A stretch of 64,000 bases of DNA from positions 174,998 to 238,997 of the forward strand of contig LUCM01002455.1 in assembly GCA_008360955.1 (NCBI GenBank), in the 5' to 3' direction. The notes beneath the pieces are model-generated. The model worked only from the letters and a program-made list of their open reading frames with translations. It had not been told where the DNA came from and ran no database searches. Within the stretch, counting starts at the first letter, position 1. Each line of letters begins with the position of its first letter. This DNA comes from Fasciolopsis buskii. Lineage: Eukaryota > Platyhelminthes > Trematoda > Plagiorchiida > Fasciolidae. Both the position numbers and the translations under genes were made by a program. Below are positions 35,283-48,756 of the stretch, one piece after another.

Positions 35283-35513
35283 GTAGCAAACGTGCGCATA
35301 AACTCTTCTGTATCCCATCTGGCGCGATTATTGCCCTTTAGGGACAAGACTAAAACGGATTTATTTTCTAAATTTGGTCGAAGTTTTTTTCCCCTTTCCT
35401 TCTTGTGTACTTTTTGTACTCACTATCGTATGATTTTGTGTATTTTCCCCGGGGGTTCCAAATATTTTTGGCTAAAGAGCAAGTCATTTATGTATACTGA
35501 AATGCTTGAGTGA
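35283..35513 (+). CDS. Candidate terminal exon, pairs with 34682-34876
   Basis: After acceptor GTCATCCTTAG the frame runs 76 codons to TGA: VANVRINSSVSHLARLLPFR, then a hydrophobic stretch FFPLSFLCTFCTHYRMILCI. Together with the 65-codon exon it would give a 141-residue product with one possible membrane span. The in-phase join is suggestive, but one in three random pairs would also fit. Confidence 0.32.
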   Translation, partial: VANVRINSSVSHLARLLPFRDKTKTDLFSKFGRSFFPLSFLCTFCTHYRMILCIFPGGSKYFWLKSKSFMYTEMLE

Positions 35514-35629
35514 CTGCCATAAGGAAAACAACTCTCGCGCACAAACCTCGGGTCATCTAATTAACGCAACTCTCGAGAAACACCAGTCGCGATCTCATTT
35601 GAGCTCTATATTGGCGAACATCCTCCTAC

Positions 35630-35700
35630 CGCACCCAGGTTCTGAACTCAGGATTTCCAACTGGAGCGCTTATATGTTATAACTGCTCCATAAGCTCATG
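35630..35700 (-). repeat. Possible tRNA-derived repeat
   Basis: On the minus strand GAGCAGTTATAACATATAAG and, at tRNA-like distance, CCTGAGTTCAGAACCTGG resemble degenerate A- and B-boxes. Pairing is poor. Weak call. Confidence 0.25.
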
Positions 35701-37254
35701 TCTGGGATAATTAGAATTGCCGAGTGAAGTTGATTCAATTATCCTCATAAGGGACAGCTAGCGGCACCCGGAAGCTTCGAAGATGGCAATGCCCTGCCAG
35801 TGAAGCATAGTAAGCAATTGTTGGATGTGTACAGATACACACGCCTGACTGCTTGATCACCGATGGTCGCGACCATAATTGATCAAATCAAGCTATTTGG
35901 GTCCTACCTGATCCATGCACCATAGCACCCCTTAAAAGAAATTTAATTCCGCTGATTCGTCATTCTTAGCTAGCTCAGTGGAATTATGTTGCCGTGATAT
36001 TGAGGCTCAGACACCGGCGCTCTGTCTTCATTTCGCAACGGCACAATATAACAGCATCAAAACAGGAGCCCTCACCATGGGCGTTTGAAAGACGCCAAAA
36101 CCAAACATGTTTCGTGATACGGGCTATGCATCGCGGAAAAATAACAGTTCGTGGTAAACTCAGAAGGCCAGAATGAAACAAGTTCTATAGTTCATCTTCA
36201 AACTTCGCCTCATGCATGAAGAGTTTACTCAGAGTGAGCCGTGTGATCTCAGAACAAGTTTGGTCAACAGAAATAACGATGTAAATGTAGAGATATAGAC
36301 AAATTCAACAATCCTTCACAATGCACTTAAAACAGGGTATTGAGGCAATCAAAATGGTGCCGGACTACACGTGTGCCAAGCGGTCGAAGCGTGAGAAACA
36401 GATATTGTGGTCACAAAAACGAGATCTCAGTCCGCTTACCATGGTGCGAAGGGACAGGACTTGGTTGTGCCTCGTGGTTAGACGTGCGTATATGGGACGT
36501 GCATAGGCAAGCATATGCGCGCGTATACACCCCCCACAAGACAAACACCTGGGCGGTTTCAAGCTCTCCTAAGGCTTGTTCATGACTGACGAAAGGTCAC
36601 TGCATTCACTAGCTTTGCACTTGCGAACCATACCGTGATCATCTATGGCCTGGTGTCAGCCGAAAAATGAACGGCGATCTGGCGTTTCACATTCTAGCGG
36701 ATGCACTTTCTCATCGGGCGCACAAGGAGCATATGAGCCAGTGATACGTGTTTAGGTATACATATATGCCAAATGACTGATGACCGCGGTTCCGCAGTCA
36801 AGTTCAACGATGTCCTTTGGTTTATGCTTTATGCTGACAACGCGATAGCTACGTGATTGGAAATCATCTCTTTTAGCCCACCACGACACTCTTTAAGATC
36901 TCTGAACTGATGAAATTTGGCTTAGTGATAAGTTAATCTATAACGCTGATCAAAAGAATGAGCACAGTAAATTCTCCAGTGAAACGCCAACTCAGCGATC
37001 GGAACAAAAGAAAATCAAACTATTTTAAAGGCACAAAAACACGGCAAATCCCATACATCGTTTGATGGGTTAAGTAAGCGAAAGCCGAACAATGGAACTT
37101 TTATTGGTGTCTGACGAATGGCTTCTAGCAGACTTTTAGGCCGCTGATTAATCACTTCGAGTTCTCATCGAAGTCAAATAGTTTTTTTCAAGTCAGACAG
37201 TAAGTCAGTCAGCGAATAATTCCTCTCATGTTTTCCAGTCCCTGAAATGTCTGA

Positions 37255-37782
37255 CATTACTTCTCAGCACAAAACACATCAATTTTTGCGCCAAATTACT
37301 GCATTACTGAGACAAACTCCGTGCACATCGATTTGCCATCCATAAACACGTCAAATCAGTTGACATGATAAACCAATGGCACAGACTACGCTGTCTTGTG
37401 ATGCTCGAGTCGTTTTTATCCCGATTTTTCCCAAATGCATTTTCTGATCAACGAAATTTACTTGCCCGTAACAAAAAGCTGGAAGAGAATAAACGATTGC
37501 AACGAACGAATCCGTCAAAGCGGCTTCATGTGATCGTGCAACCTCTGTTACTTGTGTCCACCCATCGCACGAACTCCATCTGTACTTACGTATTGTTTAC
37601 CAACGCTTCATTCATCACTGGGCACGTGTACTTCAATCTTGTAGTGCCAGATACCCAGTTTTTTCTCATTCCTGTTGCTTACCAAGCAGTTTTAGATTTT
37701 TCGGATAAAGTGACGAACCACCAGGTTTGGAACTTCGACTTTGCCACACTGGTTTGGATACCGTCGGACGCGAAATGTGTTT
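37255..37782 (+). CDS. Duplicated coding exon, copy 2 (unknown protein)
   Basis: Inverted copy of 21209-21736. The protein differs at very few places (for example Asn-Ala for Asn-Pro near residue 45, and Ile for Thr after LHV), and the frame is intact over all of the shared block. Homology starts at ATTACTTCTCAGCACAAAAC and stops at GTTTATAG. After that point this copy reads GGCTTACTCAG/GTGATG, which could act as a donor, whereas copy 1 continues into SPDSDDGF. No companion of the 21854-22213 exon is seen upstream. It is either a second gene's exon or a segmental copy not yet decayed. Confidence 0.5.
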
Positions 37783-38449
37783 ATAGGGCTTACTCAGGTG
37801 ATGCATTTTAAGTCTGTTAAGTCAAGCTTGAGGATAAATTTCCTATAATCAGTCTAAGTGAGTTGAGAATGATACAATCAAAATACCTCTTACACAATTT
37901 ACATATAAAGGTACGAATTGGGAATTGTTTTTGTTCAACGGTGAATTCCTGCTGTTGGCAGTCTCTAGAATTTATCAACTGGCCTGAGATTCAAACTAGA
38001 AACGTGCCATTCGAGCACGTGTAGATCAAGAAAATATGCACTTATAGTGTATTACCTGCGAACTGCGTTGTTGTCGTATTAAAACTATTCCAGTCCATTC
38101 ATTCTTGTTCTGAGCGGATCCAAGGTGAAACATTCAAGTATAACCGTTGCACGTGGAATGAGTTCGCTAAGGAAGACCTATTCATTTGTGATTTCATACT
38201 AGTGGTAATATGAATATCCAGTCCGTTCATATTCAACATTTTTGGCCCCTAAAAGTCACTCTCCTCCAAATTTCCGTTTTATATAAATAGCTGCTTCGTT
38301 GAATGATGATCAGGTAGTAATGATGTCTTGATTTCCGGTCGCAGGGCTCCGGCGTCCATAGACATAATTAATGGGCATTGGCGGTCTACAGGTAACTGCT
38401 GGCCACCGAGTTAATGTACTCGCGAGGATTGCAATTTGCCATTAGTATG

Positions 38450-38545
38450 GATTATGTATAGGTGGATGGACAAAATTTCCTCAGAAGCACACATCCGGTT
38501 TAGTGATTATTGCTGTTCGATAGATATGCATACCCAGCGTATCAA
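38450..38545 (-). repeat. Hammerhead repeat, decayed copy
   Basis: On the minus strand this aligns with copies A and B (GGAAATTTTGTCC, CCGGATGTGTGCTTC, CAGCAATAATCACT). The core is mutated: CTATCGA instead of CTGACGA, TAAA instead of GAAA, and GAT at the cleavage site. It should be inactive. Confidence 0.65.
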
Positions 38546-38774
38546 TGACGTTGTCCCGATACTTGTATACTTTTTTTGGTTCCCATAAGAATCTCATTTG
38601 AGTCTTCAGATGTGTTCATGGACGACAAATTCATATAAGAATCACACGATGACTCGTCTTAGGTTTTTTATCGTCTAGTCAAAACTAACTTTCGGTAAAA
38701 GAATACGAGATTCTGTAGGTTAGATTTGCTTTAAAAGATGAGAAACTTGAGACCAGTCACCGTGTGATTCTTAC

Positions 38775-39053
38775 ATGAATTTATGGTCCGGGCACGCTCC
38801 TATGGATTCAAAAAAAGATACTCAAAGGATATCGATTGGCCATTTAATAAATCCAAACCGCGTAAGTGCCGGTATCTTCCGGTGCTTCACCCATCACCTG
38901 TTTTGGCCTGGTGAAAAAACAAGAACCGATTCTGAAATTAAGTTCACAACAAAAGCCCGACCGAAGGTAGACATCCAGTTGAATTTATCGGACAAGCAAA
39001 TAATGCGAATATTGATGGTTTCTGTAATTTTGGTGCAGTGCAGTACTCCCTGA
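38775..39053 (+). CDS. Candidate reading frame, unknown protein
   Basis: Ninety-two codons starting with ATG and ending in TGA, with protein-like codon use in the second half (KARPKVDIQLNLSDKQIMRI). Clear splice sites were not found, and the last hydrophobic part may be intronic. The alternating pattern vaguely recalls lipid-transfer VPS13-type repeats, but I would not assign it on this evidence. Confidence 0.25.
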   Translation: MNLWSGHAPMDSKKDTQRISIGHLINPNRVSAGIFRCFTHHLFWPGEKTRTDSEIKFTTKARPKVDIQLNLSDKQIMRILMVSVILVQCSTP

Positions 39054-39343
39054 AAATTACTGCATGCAAAATTTTGGGTTTTCACGCATCAGATACTCAC
39101 CATATAAATGTTTGCAAAGAAGTAATCATGTACTCAGCAAATGACCTGTTCTAGTAGTAATCCATTTTGGTTAGGAATTGTCGGGCGGTCAATCGATCGA
39201 TTTCAGTCAGTATATTGTGTTGTGATCCGTCGTCAAACTAACAATCACATTTATTCTATTCTAGGATAATGTGATCATTAACGACTGGCCTGCTTCTGTG
39301 GACCAAATTTTAGTCCTTAACATCGAGGTTGTTTTATTTGCAG

Positions 39344-39482
39344 GCGAATGCAAAATAAATTAGAGAAAGTATCCAACGGAGAGTACATTCGATGTCGTTT
39401 GACAGCGACGTTACAAATGAAAACAGTCACCGAGGTTGGCATGACAAACAAACAGGCAATCTCAGAATTAACAAACGGATGA
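39344..39482 (+). CDS. Candidate short terminal exon
   Basis: A textbook acceptor, GTTGTTTTATTTGCAG, opens a 45-codon frame ending in TGA: RMQNKLEKVSNGEYIRCRLT, then QMKTVTEVGMTNKQAISEL. The composition is protein-like and hydrophilic. It may follow the 38775-39053 frame in one gene. The minus-strand frame at 39317-39541 is taken as its shadow. Confidence 0.33.
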
Positions 39483-39489
39483 CGAAAAG

Positions 39490-41780
39490 GAATTTGTTCA
39501 GTCGTCTGACGAGTCGCTACTGAACACCAGTATTGGTCCAACGAGGAGCTCGCAGCTTTTACAGCCTGGCAACGGCGATGACTGAACAGAAGTGTTATTT
39601 AGAAAATCCAGAAGCAACAACAGCGAATTTGTCAATACCAGCAGGTGTTCCACTAGGACCAGAGACAAGCAAACCTATTTCAGCTGACGATTGAGGAAGT
39701 CATGGGACTTACAGTCAGTAGGGCCGCGACATCAGTAAAATCGAAACGTGGATTGAGAGATTTCTTGATCATCCCAATCCAAGGGTTCAAAAGCAATATA
39801 AACGGCTGAGTCACATTCACATCGAGTCATAAAAGATACATCCACGATATCTCAATTGTAGCAGGTCTGTAGCAGATTGAACTGCTATTTTTAATGAGTG
39901 GGCATCAGTAAGTGGCTAACGTCAAAAAGAGTGAATATTATCTAGGAACTGGAGGATTATATTATCATTTACGCTGCTACAATCACGCACGAATGCAGAC
40001 GATGATCATTATAGATCTCCGCTATTTGTCTTAGTTCTAACTTCACCTGGTTATAGCGATATAAGGATTAGTTTGCATGCTGGAAGGATCTCATCAGACT
40101 CACTTTCATTGAAGAATCTCACTAGCGAATATTTGAATCTGAATAGCTTCGAGAGCGACTGACAAATGGTACAAACATCAAAGTATAAACCAGACCTTAC
40201 GGAGGTGGAAAAAATTCCAAGTCAGACTTTTCACTATGAGAAAGACTACTGAAACCAGGATTTAAGAGGCTGCAATCAACTTGTTGGTTCCGTGGAAATT
40301 GGCAGTAAGTGTACTTGTGTCAGTTTCGTTGTTACGAATGTAGACGCTGTAGTCAAATACGGTATCGAAACGTTTGGACATATTTACGAATGCGAGCAGA
40401 TTCTAACCAAAAGCAGCCATACTGTAAAGACAATCATACACTGCGTTTACTACTTGCCGATTTCGATTTCGGTAAGTTTGACAAATGTAGAAAGGACCTA
40501 AATGTGAAGAATCTTCGACCTCGGCGTGATTCCATGTTACTCATGGACGCAACTCATTGGTTAATGCCGCATGTGCTTTACTAACCACGCTTTTTGGACA
40601 TTTTACGCAGCAGCCGTTGGTTAGTCTTCCAAATTACTCAGGCATATGGCATCCACTGGGTGGAGGTTATGTTCAGGTGTCGTCCTCAGTGGCAATCAAC
40701 AGTGCCTGACAGCTTCAAAGAGAGACACGTACTCTTTCTTCCCAGTTGAGTGCCTTTCCCAGGTCAGGTATTCTCAGCAGGATTGGGTCACTGTTCCAGT
40801 CAGCATCCATCGAGTTTTGACTTTTTCGTGTGCATCTCATAACTGTTTACGAGTAGTGCTTTGGGTTGGTAATATTTAGCTTCGATAGATTATCCAACCG
40901 TCTCTACTTCGGACCTGCAAATCTCAGGTTCTCCGACCAACCTTGCACTTGGGAAGTACCAGACTCTAGTTTCGCTCTCATTTCAGCTCCACAGTGGTGC
41001 ATATCCGTCATCGATTCCCGAGTGTAAGGTTGCCCGGTGGACCTGTGATTTGTGCTTTCGAGGTGGAGCCCAATGGACAGATAGTCAAAGTTGATATAAC
41101 ACTAATCCCACACTACTCACAAGTAGTTGAGAAACGTACATGTGATGATTCTGGTAGACCTGTAAGGTGATTATCTGTGATCGGGTACTTTTTATGGACC
41201 AGCTGACATCTAATGGAAACCTGCAGATCCGATAAGACAACGTTTCCGGAGTATAATTGACAGTGGTTCACGTTTACTTAATGATAGACAATACTACAAA
41301 ACCCCTTAGGATGAATGAATATTACAGTCCTTTGACCCAACAAGATGGTGCCAGATTATCCGACTCTTGATCATCAGAGGAGTTAATGCTAAGGAGGTTG
41401 AAGTGAAGCCTGGATTAGTGATTTCAATGAGATCTGCACAGCGGACTTTTTGACGAAACTCGTTGTTCAATCAACTCAATTGGAATTCATCCAGGACAGT
41501 TCGTCGATGAGAGAGAAAATTAATTAGCCGTACAGTAAACTGCTGTTCAATACTGTCCGCACGTACTCGAAGGAAAAGTGGAAATGCAATCATACAACTG
41601 TCGTGATCAGAATGGATCCGGACCAGCACCACGTATACGGAGTGCACCTAAACGAAAAGCACCATTTATGATCTCAATTTCTGCATTAGGTGGAAGAATC
41701 ACCAAGGAATTTGATATCTGTCGCCAAGACGACATGTAGAATCTTTTGTTGAGGGGGCAAACCAAATGAATCCTAACTCT
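39490..41780. other. No supported feature
   Basis: A Cys-containing frame at 40309-40584 could be a degenerate zinc-finger or transposon relic. I cannot support it as a gene, and nothing else is recognisable. Confidence 0.35.
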
Positions 41781-41788
41781 GATACAGA

Positions 41789-41810
41789 TTTACTACTACT
41801 ACTACTACTA

Positions 41811-41846
<36 letters not shown>

Positions 41847-41905
41847 TTACTACTACTACTATTACTACTAATACTACTAATAATATTGCTACTACTATTA
41901 CTACG
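41789..41905 (+). repeat. (CTA)n / (TAC)n trinucleotide microsatellite
   Basis: About 115 bp of CTA units with scattered CCA, TTA and ATA interruptions, purest on the left side. Likely polymorphic in length. Confidence 0.95.
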
Positions 41906-42709
41906 GTTATTAGCATTATTATTATCAATAACCTAAATGGAAACCATGACTATTATGATTGGCACAAAATGTACAGCAGATTGCGCAGCGGCGATTCCAG
42001 AGCGGGATTTCATGTAACTTTTTCGGGCATCTCCTGCTTGGTCTGCATTACGATTCACAGGGGCCTTATTGAAGTAAATATGTGAACAGTCGGTTAATTT
42101 GAGTCGGAGGCATTTTTGGGTCGGTCAGTTGATGATACGTGCCAGGCAGAATGGATTGCAACCATGGAAAATTTTCCCCACACATTCTTTAAATAAGCTT
42201 GGCCTGGCTAATGTGGGCACAGCTAATAATTAATGGACTTTAAAAACCACTTGAAAACAAATCAGTGGTATGGTAATGGGGAATCCTTCAGGCCTAATCA
42301 TACTTGATGGATATCTGTCCGTTCCTGAAAAAACTTCTGATAATATCTCTAAAACTTTACGTTTTTGACATTTCAATCATTTTCATGCTATATAGAAAAA
42401 CTTTAACTCCGTTCATCAGAATCTTACTGTTTCGTTTGAGGAGGTTGAAACTATCGAAATTCCTCGACGATGGAATCGTAAGGCGAAAATGTAAAATAAT
42501 GCAGCAACCTATCCGTCGAAAATTGACATGTACTGACCGAGTTCTGAATTTTTGAAAACTGATCCAATAAATTGCGAAAGTGTCTGTGGAAATAACTCGT
42601 CAGGAATATCTGTTCATACAGTACTGCAGTACGGAAAGAATTTTTTTCTGGACGCTCTGAGACGTCATGGTTTCCTGAAATGATTAATCAACATTTATGT
42701 CTTCAATAG

Positions 42710-42825
42710 AACCAGGCGGGATCCTGTGTGTGGTGCCCCATAAGCTGGTAACCTTGGCCGAGGATGCCTTAGATGTCTACCTCCAACGCCAGAAGTCTGA
42801 ATCTGCAATCATCCGGTCACTTTGA
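42710..42825 (+). CDS. Candidate short terminal exon
   Basis: Acceptor ATTTATGTCTTCAATAG precedes a 38-codon frame to TGA with coding-like third positions: PGGILCVVPHKLVTLAEDAL, then DVYLQRQKSESAIIRSL. It could be the C-terminal exon of a plus-strand gene. Short and unsupported by neighbours. Confidence 0.25.
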
Positions 42826-42829
42826 TAGG

Positions 42830-45280
42830 AGATAATGAATCGCTGTTCCTCGGGTGTTGACCACGCCATACCTACACAGACTGTATGACTCTATGTACAC
42901 GTTTGTCTGTTCGTTTAGTGATGTGGGCCTCCCACGTTCCAGACTTGGTAACTTTAACTCCGAGCTTGTGCTCGAAGGATGAATCCAGAGGAAAGCGGAC
43001 CTCATCATCCATCATTTTCCGTCTCTCATGTGGTGTGCCGGTTCACCTGAACATGTGATGTCACGTTCAATGAAGGCAGAAACGAACGGATGTCCGAGCG
43101 CAGTTTCAGATAGCCCACAGAAAAAAATGAAGCGAGGCTTTTCCAATTGTCTAGAAAACCTAAACTCACGGTCTTCTGTGACCAGGTCAAATTAATTTTT
43201 CGTCTGTTCATCTTAACGTATAGTGGGAAGAGATGTCACAACTTCCACACTTGGATATAAAAACGAGTGCCTGGCAAAATAGCATACTCGAAACTGATGT
43301 GCTAGATTTCTGAAATGAAAATCTCAGACAGTATCACACCATCTTTTACCATTTGAAATTATCAAAAATATTCACAATTTGGTAAGAAGACATTTCAATT
43401 TGATAGGATCTGGTTAGTGTACGTCTATTCCCGAAGTGCACAGTAGTGAACCCTGGAGTATACTGGGCCAAATACATCCATGTAAGATGGGTCAAGTTTC
43501 AGTTGTGCGTGGACAATAACTCAGTAAGCCAGTCGGATAGCATTTTCAAGTAGTTTATAACATAATTCCAAAAATACCGTGGGGAATAGCATAAAATGAC
43601 ATTGTTTTCAAGGTATTCTTTGGCAGCATGCTGTCACAGCATGTAATCGGGATAAAAACTATCGAGACAATAAAGACTAGTATAAGGGAGCCTAGCAAAT
43701 CTACCGAGATCGGTGTTGGGGAGAAAGCCGTCAATAACTGATTACTAGGCGCGATCTACCGGACTACAGCAGAACAGTTCTTTTATGTGTCTGAGATAAC
43801 TGCTTCCATCAAAGTGGATTAGTCCTATATTAGGCGGAAAATCGGATCAGTTACTGAAACCAGACTGGCAGCAACAAGCAACGGGCTAGGCAAAAGGGAA
43901 ACCAATTAGTTAGTCGAATTGCGTAGAAACATCGGAGTGAAGTAATTCGATAGGACGGGACAAAAGATGCTCACAGAGCTACTATACCAAGAGGGTCAGG
44001 TTTCTACTTGAGAAGCTAAATTTTACCACTTGAATTAAAATAGTTAAGTTCATCTCGGTTCGGTTTTTACTGTCATTAACCTTGCACAAACATGTTCTGG
44101 TTTTGGGTGCTGAATCAGAAGAAAAGAAGAGAACGAGAAACAGGGAATGATCAACTAAAAGTTAGTAAGTTGAGGAACTATATGGGAGAAGAAAGATTTC
44201 AAATGCATTGAGCCATTTCGCTATTGTCACCAATCAACGCTCGGGAGGATCAAGTGAACACCAAATCGACGGTCTCATTGAGCCCACACGCGTCAGTCCA
44301 CAGGTTAAGGTTTTCATACTGGAAGCAACTTCTAATCAATGCTTGCCTCAGAGAACAGTGCACGACAAGACACGTTTTTTGCGGGCAGACCCAAAGATTA
44401 TTTACATTGGTAACCTAATTGAAAACAGTTCCAGTAAGCAGTAAAATTACTGAATCACTTAGATGAACTCAGCATTCAGAAGTACGACAGAACCACACAG
44501 ATGCAATACATCACAAAATATCCCCAACCAGAATCGACCAAAACTTTGTTGATTAGCAAAATTCCCTAATGAGAATAAAATGTTTGGTTGTGGATAAAGT
44601 AGCGAATTCTTTTTCAAACTTCCTCAGTATTATACAATTAGGCCAACCTTGGAGTATCCTATTGAAATTGACCAGTCCAGTTATGGCGGTCATTAACAGC
44701 TTGAAACTTGTAACTATAGCCCTATGAGTTGTTTGAGGCGGTTTTCTGGTCTCTTAAAGAATGATATTATTGATGCTGATCTTTCTTGTATTATTAACGA
44801 AAATACGGATTCATTGGTCTACACAACCCATTTCCACTGTTCATCTCGCCAAATCCAAACGCAACTTCTGGAACGATCGCTCAGGAAGAGTTCAGGAATG
44901 CACCCTCCGATTGAAATCTACTTTGGCTGGATCGACAAAACACTGTGCAGATGAAAATCGTTTATCAGGTGATGAACTGGCTAGGTGACGCCTAATAGCT
45001 ATAAACTTATGTCAGAGCATCCAAACTCAACCACAGCATGGTTCCTTGTTCGCTGATTGCTGTCGCTAATAGTCTATACTTCTGAATCATTTGATCCGGC
45101 GGTCAACTATCGGTTGTGAATGACCACAATACTTGATATTTGGTGATTTTGTGGCTTGGCTCCACTGATCGCCACGCCCCGTTCTCAGGCCAGACGGTCA
45201 CTACTTTCGTGACGGTTGTATGAGCTCCGAGGAAAAAATAAACACGAGGGCTATCGTATTACAGAAAGTCTAAATTGGTA
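42830..45280. other. No supported feature
   Basis: Only short overlapping frames, for instance at 44208-44444 and 44724-44988. No motif or repeat recognised. Confidence 0.35.
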
Positions 45281-45289
45281 ATACTGTCC

Positions 45290-45425
45290 GACAAAATCTA
45301 CCAACAACGCTGTCATTAACATCATAACATACACAGCAAAAAAAAACGAAACATGGCACATTGATCTTTCGATGCACTCCTTAAGTCGTTTGGTCCAGAT
45401 ATTTGCATATTCTGTTTGACAGTTA
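45290..45425 (-). repeat. Stem-loop GAAACG repeat, 5' part
   Basis: On the minus strand ATCTGGACCAAACGACTTAA and the next 100 bp match the start of the 22756 element, through TTAATGACAGCGTTGTTGGTAG. The stem-loop and GAAACG part are missing. The open frame across it (45251-45511) is a by-product of the repeat. Confidence 0.65.
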
Positions 45426-45899
45426 GGATTCCTACTGGTGCAGTGGCAGTCAATATGAGATGAAAGCACAATCGGATATGTCCAGATAAAGATATTCCGA
45501 TGTGAAGGCATACAATCCCCAGACCCATAGTTTATTCAGGGGAGCATTTCTGGACAAAAATCGCACATATATCACACACCGCCATCGAATTAGGCATGAC
45601 ACCAAAATCGCAAAAGGGAGAAGAAACTTGTATAACAATCGGGTCAAAGGATTAGAATGGAATTTTGAAGTCGTTTTGGTTACTTCATATAGTTTCGAGA
45701 TTTTCTTACTGGGCACCGGAACCGCAATGGTCACACTACAAAGCATTTGGTGAATGATTTCAGATGCTGGCCATATTCCTAAGCGTCTTGGACTCACGAA
45801 CATCCTTTGAACTTCAACCAGGATTTCCATATGTATTAATTCGGATCAGTGCTTGCACCACTTTACACCCTAACGGTCATTTAGTTTCTCTCTGTCATG

Positions 45900-47980
45900 T
45901 CTAGAGTGCACAAAGCTCACGAGAGCAGACGATGGACATCACTGAACTAAGGGATGCTGAAACAATTAACAGGAGTGGTGAGATTCATTCGACCTAGTAT
46001 ATCGTACTAGATATCACAACGCAATTAGAAGACTTAACAACAGACCAGTAAAATCGAAACGGAAAATTGGGTTGGTGCTGTTCTGATCTGATTTCTTCGT
46101 TATGAATGCAGTGGGTTCAAACAATGCTGTTCACCTCAGATGCCTCGGAAACTCAGAAGGCTCGCCTGTGCAACGACCGAAAACACGCTAGTTCCAACAG
46201 TGGTTCAATCGACGGAATTAGAAAAATGATTTCGGCATCCAGATTCGAATCGGCCCTGAGTTTTAGACGGGTTTCAGATGGGAGATGTACATCACTTGGT
46301 TCATCCCTAGGTTAGAATAACGGAAAAGCCACCAAAATTGACAGTTAGCCGTGAACATGATGAGGTTGGAATGGCTGAATAAGCGGTCACGGACAGGTAG
46401 CCGGAGTGTCGACGATCTGGCATGCCTCATCGCCACAGAACATTACGCGGGAATTGTGGCCTGCTAACACAAGAAAACTTGTTTCATTCTGTTGACCCGC
46501 CAAGGGTTATCACAAACGGTCCATGGACTGACCAACTGATCACCGGTTTGTCCGTGCCATTTCAAGATAACTTTCAGAGAAAATCACACAAACCAAAAAC
46601 CGTAGGTGAAATTGGGAAATTATAATTTGAGTTTCAGGAAGAGGCAATCCAACTGGTTTAGCTCAAATAGAACATGCCTGACACGGTAACCGAGTGGCAA
46701 TTCGATGTTAGCTTAGACCGGGATTGTCTCAATTTCACATCATACCGTTTGTCAACCAATGGTGCCTTCAGCCCCCATTTTAAGTGTGCCACATGCAAAT
46801 TGAACCAGCAGTGACGCCTCTTTCTGAAATTCAACTTATTTTTGCCCATTTCAACGTGATTTTTTCTGAACTTTATCTTGAAATGGTAGAGGGCAACGCT
46901 ACTGCCCTGAAGATCGGGCTTGACTGCGCAAAGGTTAAAGGTGCACCCTCGGATTAGATAGCTTATTGCAGGGTAAGCAATTAAGTGGCACAATAATTCA
47001 GAACGCAATCAACGCCGAATAGAAAAACCTAAATAAAAAGCTTCCACTCATTTTCCGGTCGATGCTCAATTTGCAAACAGATACACCCTCGTATCGAACA
47101 CAACATCTCATCTAGCCAACCACCAGTTACACATCTAGCTTCATTGAGACACTAATCGTACTAGCGGTATTGTCTATGGAAAAAGTACTGTGCTGATTGT
47201 CTCGTCCTCCTTCGGCTACCTTCCAAGTTTAACCCAACTTACCGGTTAATGCTCCTCTTCATCCTCGATATTTAATGTGTAAAAGCTGATGTATACAGGA
47301 GACTTTAGAGGTCGATGTATTTTGCATTCCACAGATTGGCATTCACGGCTTCATATCAGTCATCTGATTAACATCCGCCTTAAATCTCTCAGCGAAGTTT
47401 CATCTGCGACTTTCTGCGTAGTTTAAAACTGATGCTCCTGGTCTTGCTAGTATTGGCTTGAGGGTCGCTGATTAAATCACAGTCGACGGCAGGTTGTATT
47501 CAATGAGAGTTAGAGGTTCATCCAAAGTAAGCAATTGCCGTTCTGATGGGAACAAATTGTTTGTTTCGGTAAATGAAAAAAGCGAGGTTAGTTATGTGGG
47601 TCTGTTTATTTATATCTAGCGTCTCCGCATGCCTCAATCTCTTGGCCTTTCTGTAGGGTAGGCTATATTTGACTCTAACCAGATGCTGATCAACCGATGA
47701 GGTCAATTTCTGCCTCAATCACGCGTGCCGAATGAGGAATATTGCTGGCCTACCTTAATAGAACCGATTAACTGAACACGTTTATTATTATTTTGCACAA
47801 ATCTGAATACAGACACTGTGCCATCGGAATCATGCAGAAGGGTGAAAATAATGAGTGCAAAAGGAGAAAGAAAAAAAGAACAATGTGTAGAGCTCACGCG
47901 CTAGTTTTTCTATTCTCCATCTCCACAGCACCGGCCATCCACCCAGGCCCATGAGTCCTCTGTGGGTTCGGTACTACCCA
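45900..47980. other. No supported feature
   Basis: Short frames only. The 116-codon minus frame at 46658-47008 has no motif or splice context. Confidence 0.35.
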
Positions 47981-47989
47981 GTTGCCCAA

Positions 47990-48460
47990 ACCAAAGTAGT
48001 GGGTTGACTTAGAAGACCCTATCCTGAGCCTTTAACCAAACGATCTAACCCACAAGGCAGCAGGACGATCCGAGGGTCAAGTAACCCATTGGGGACCGGT
48101 GAATGATTGTTCAGTTCATAGTCCCTTTGGGTGGTGCTAGACATTCTGAGTGCACAGTACACCCCCTCACTACGGACGTCGGTGAGTACATCCGTGTGCT
48201 TCGTATACCGCCTGTGGTTGGTTTGGAACCAAGGTTTAACCAACTTCCCTAGAGTGGTCATCAGTAAACAGTCAACCAAGTTGAGGGCGCCGGGCGTTCG
48301 CCTTCGTCTTGGGACTTTAGTAGGAACACCGCCAAGAGAAGGGAGTGCATAGAACTTCCTCAGCAAAGGCTATTTAAAACACCGGTCACTTGGGGGCATT
48401 TCGAGTGACGTTCAGGGCAAGTGGCCAACTCAGTGCCTGAACTGAGCGACGCCAAAAATA
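47990..48460 (-). other. GC-rich block with 115-codon frame, possibly retroelement-derived
   Basis: A sharply bounded GC-rich block. The minus strand is open 48019-48366 and the plus strand is open 48131-48352. The minus-strand product is Arg/Leu-rich (PTKVPRRRRTPGALNLVDCL). The uniform composition, both strands open and the lack of splice sites suggest the 5' region of a retrotransposon or another repeat rather than a host gene. The family is not identified. Confidence 0.35.
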
Positions 48461-48756
48461 TTAGTTCGTATCTGAATGGACGATCAATTTGCACTACATC
48501 CATGTGCACTCAGATAAACGCAAGCACACATCATTTGCTCGATGAATGTAGGATCTGATTGTTCAGCTCCCTGTCATGTGACGAAGATTCGTTTGTCGTA
48601 TCGATCAAAATTGTATGAAGCCTGTAAAACTGTATTCAGTTCAATCAGAAACGATCGGTTCAGTAAACGATTGCTCTGTTTCTCAGTGGTGGATTCACAA
48701 GTTTTCGCTGTACATCGGGTGTGATGCGCACGCGAATGTACATATAACGTGCGCCA

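Noticed and set aside
41789..41905. CRISPR-like or satellite array
   Set aside because: It is a simple trinucleotide microsatellite without spacers.
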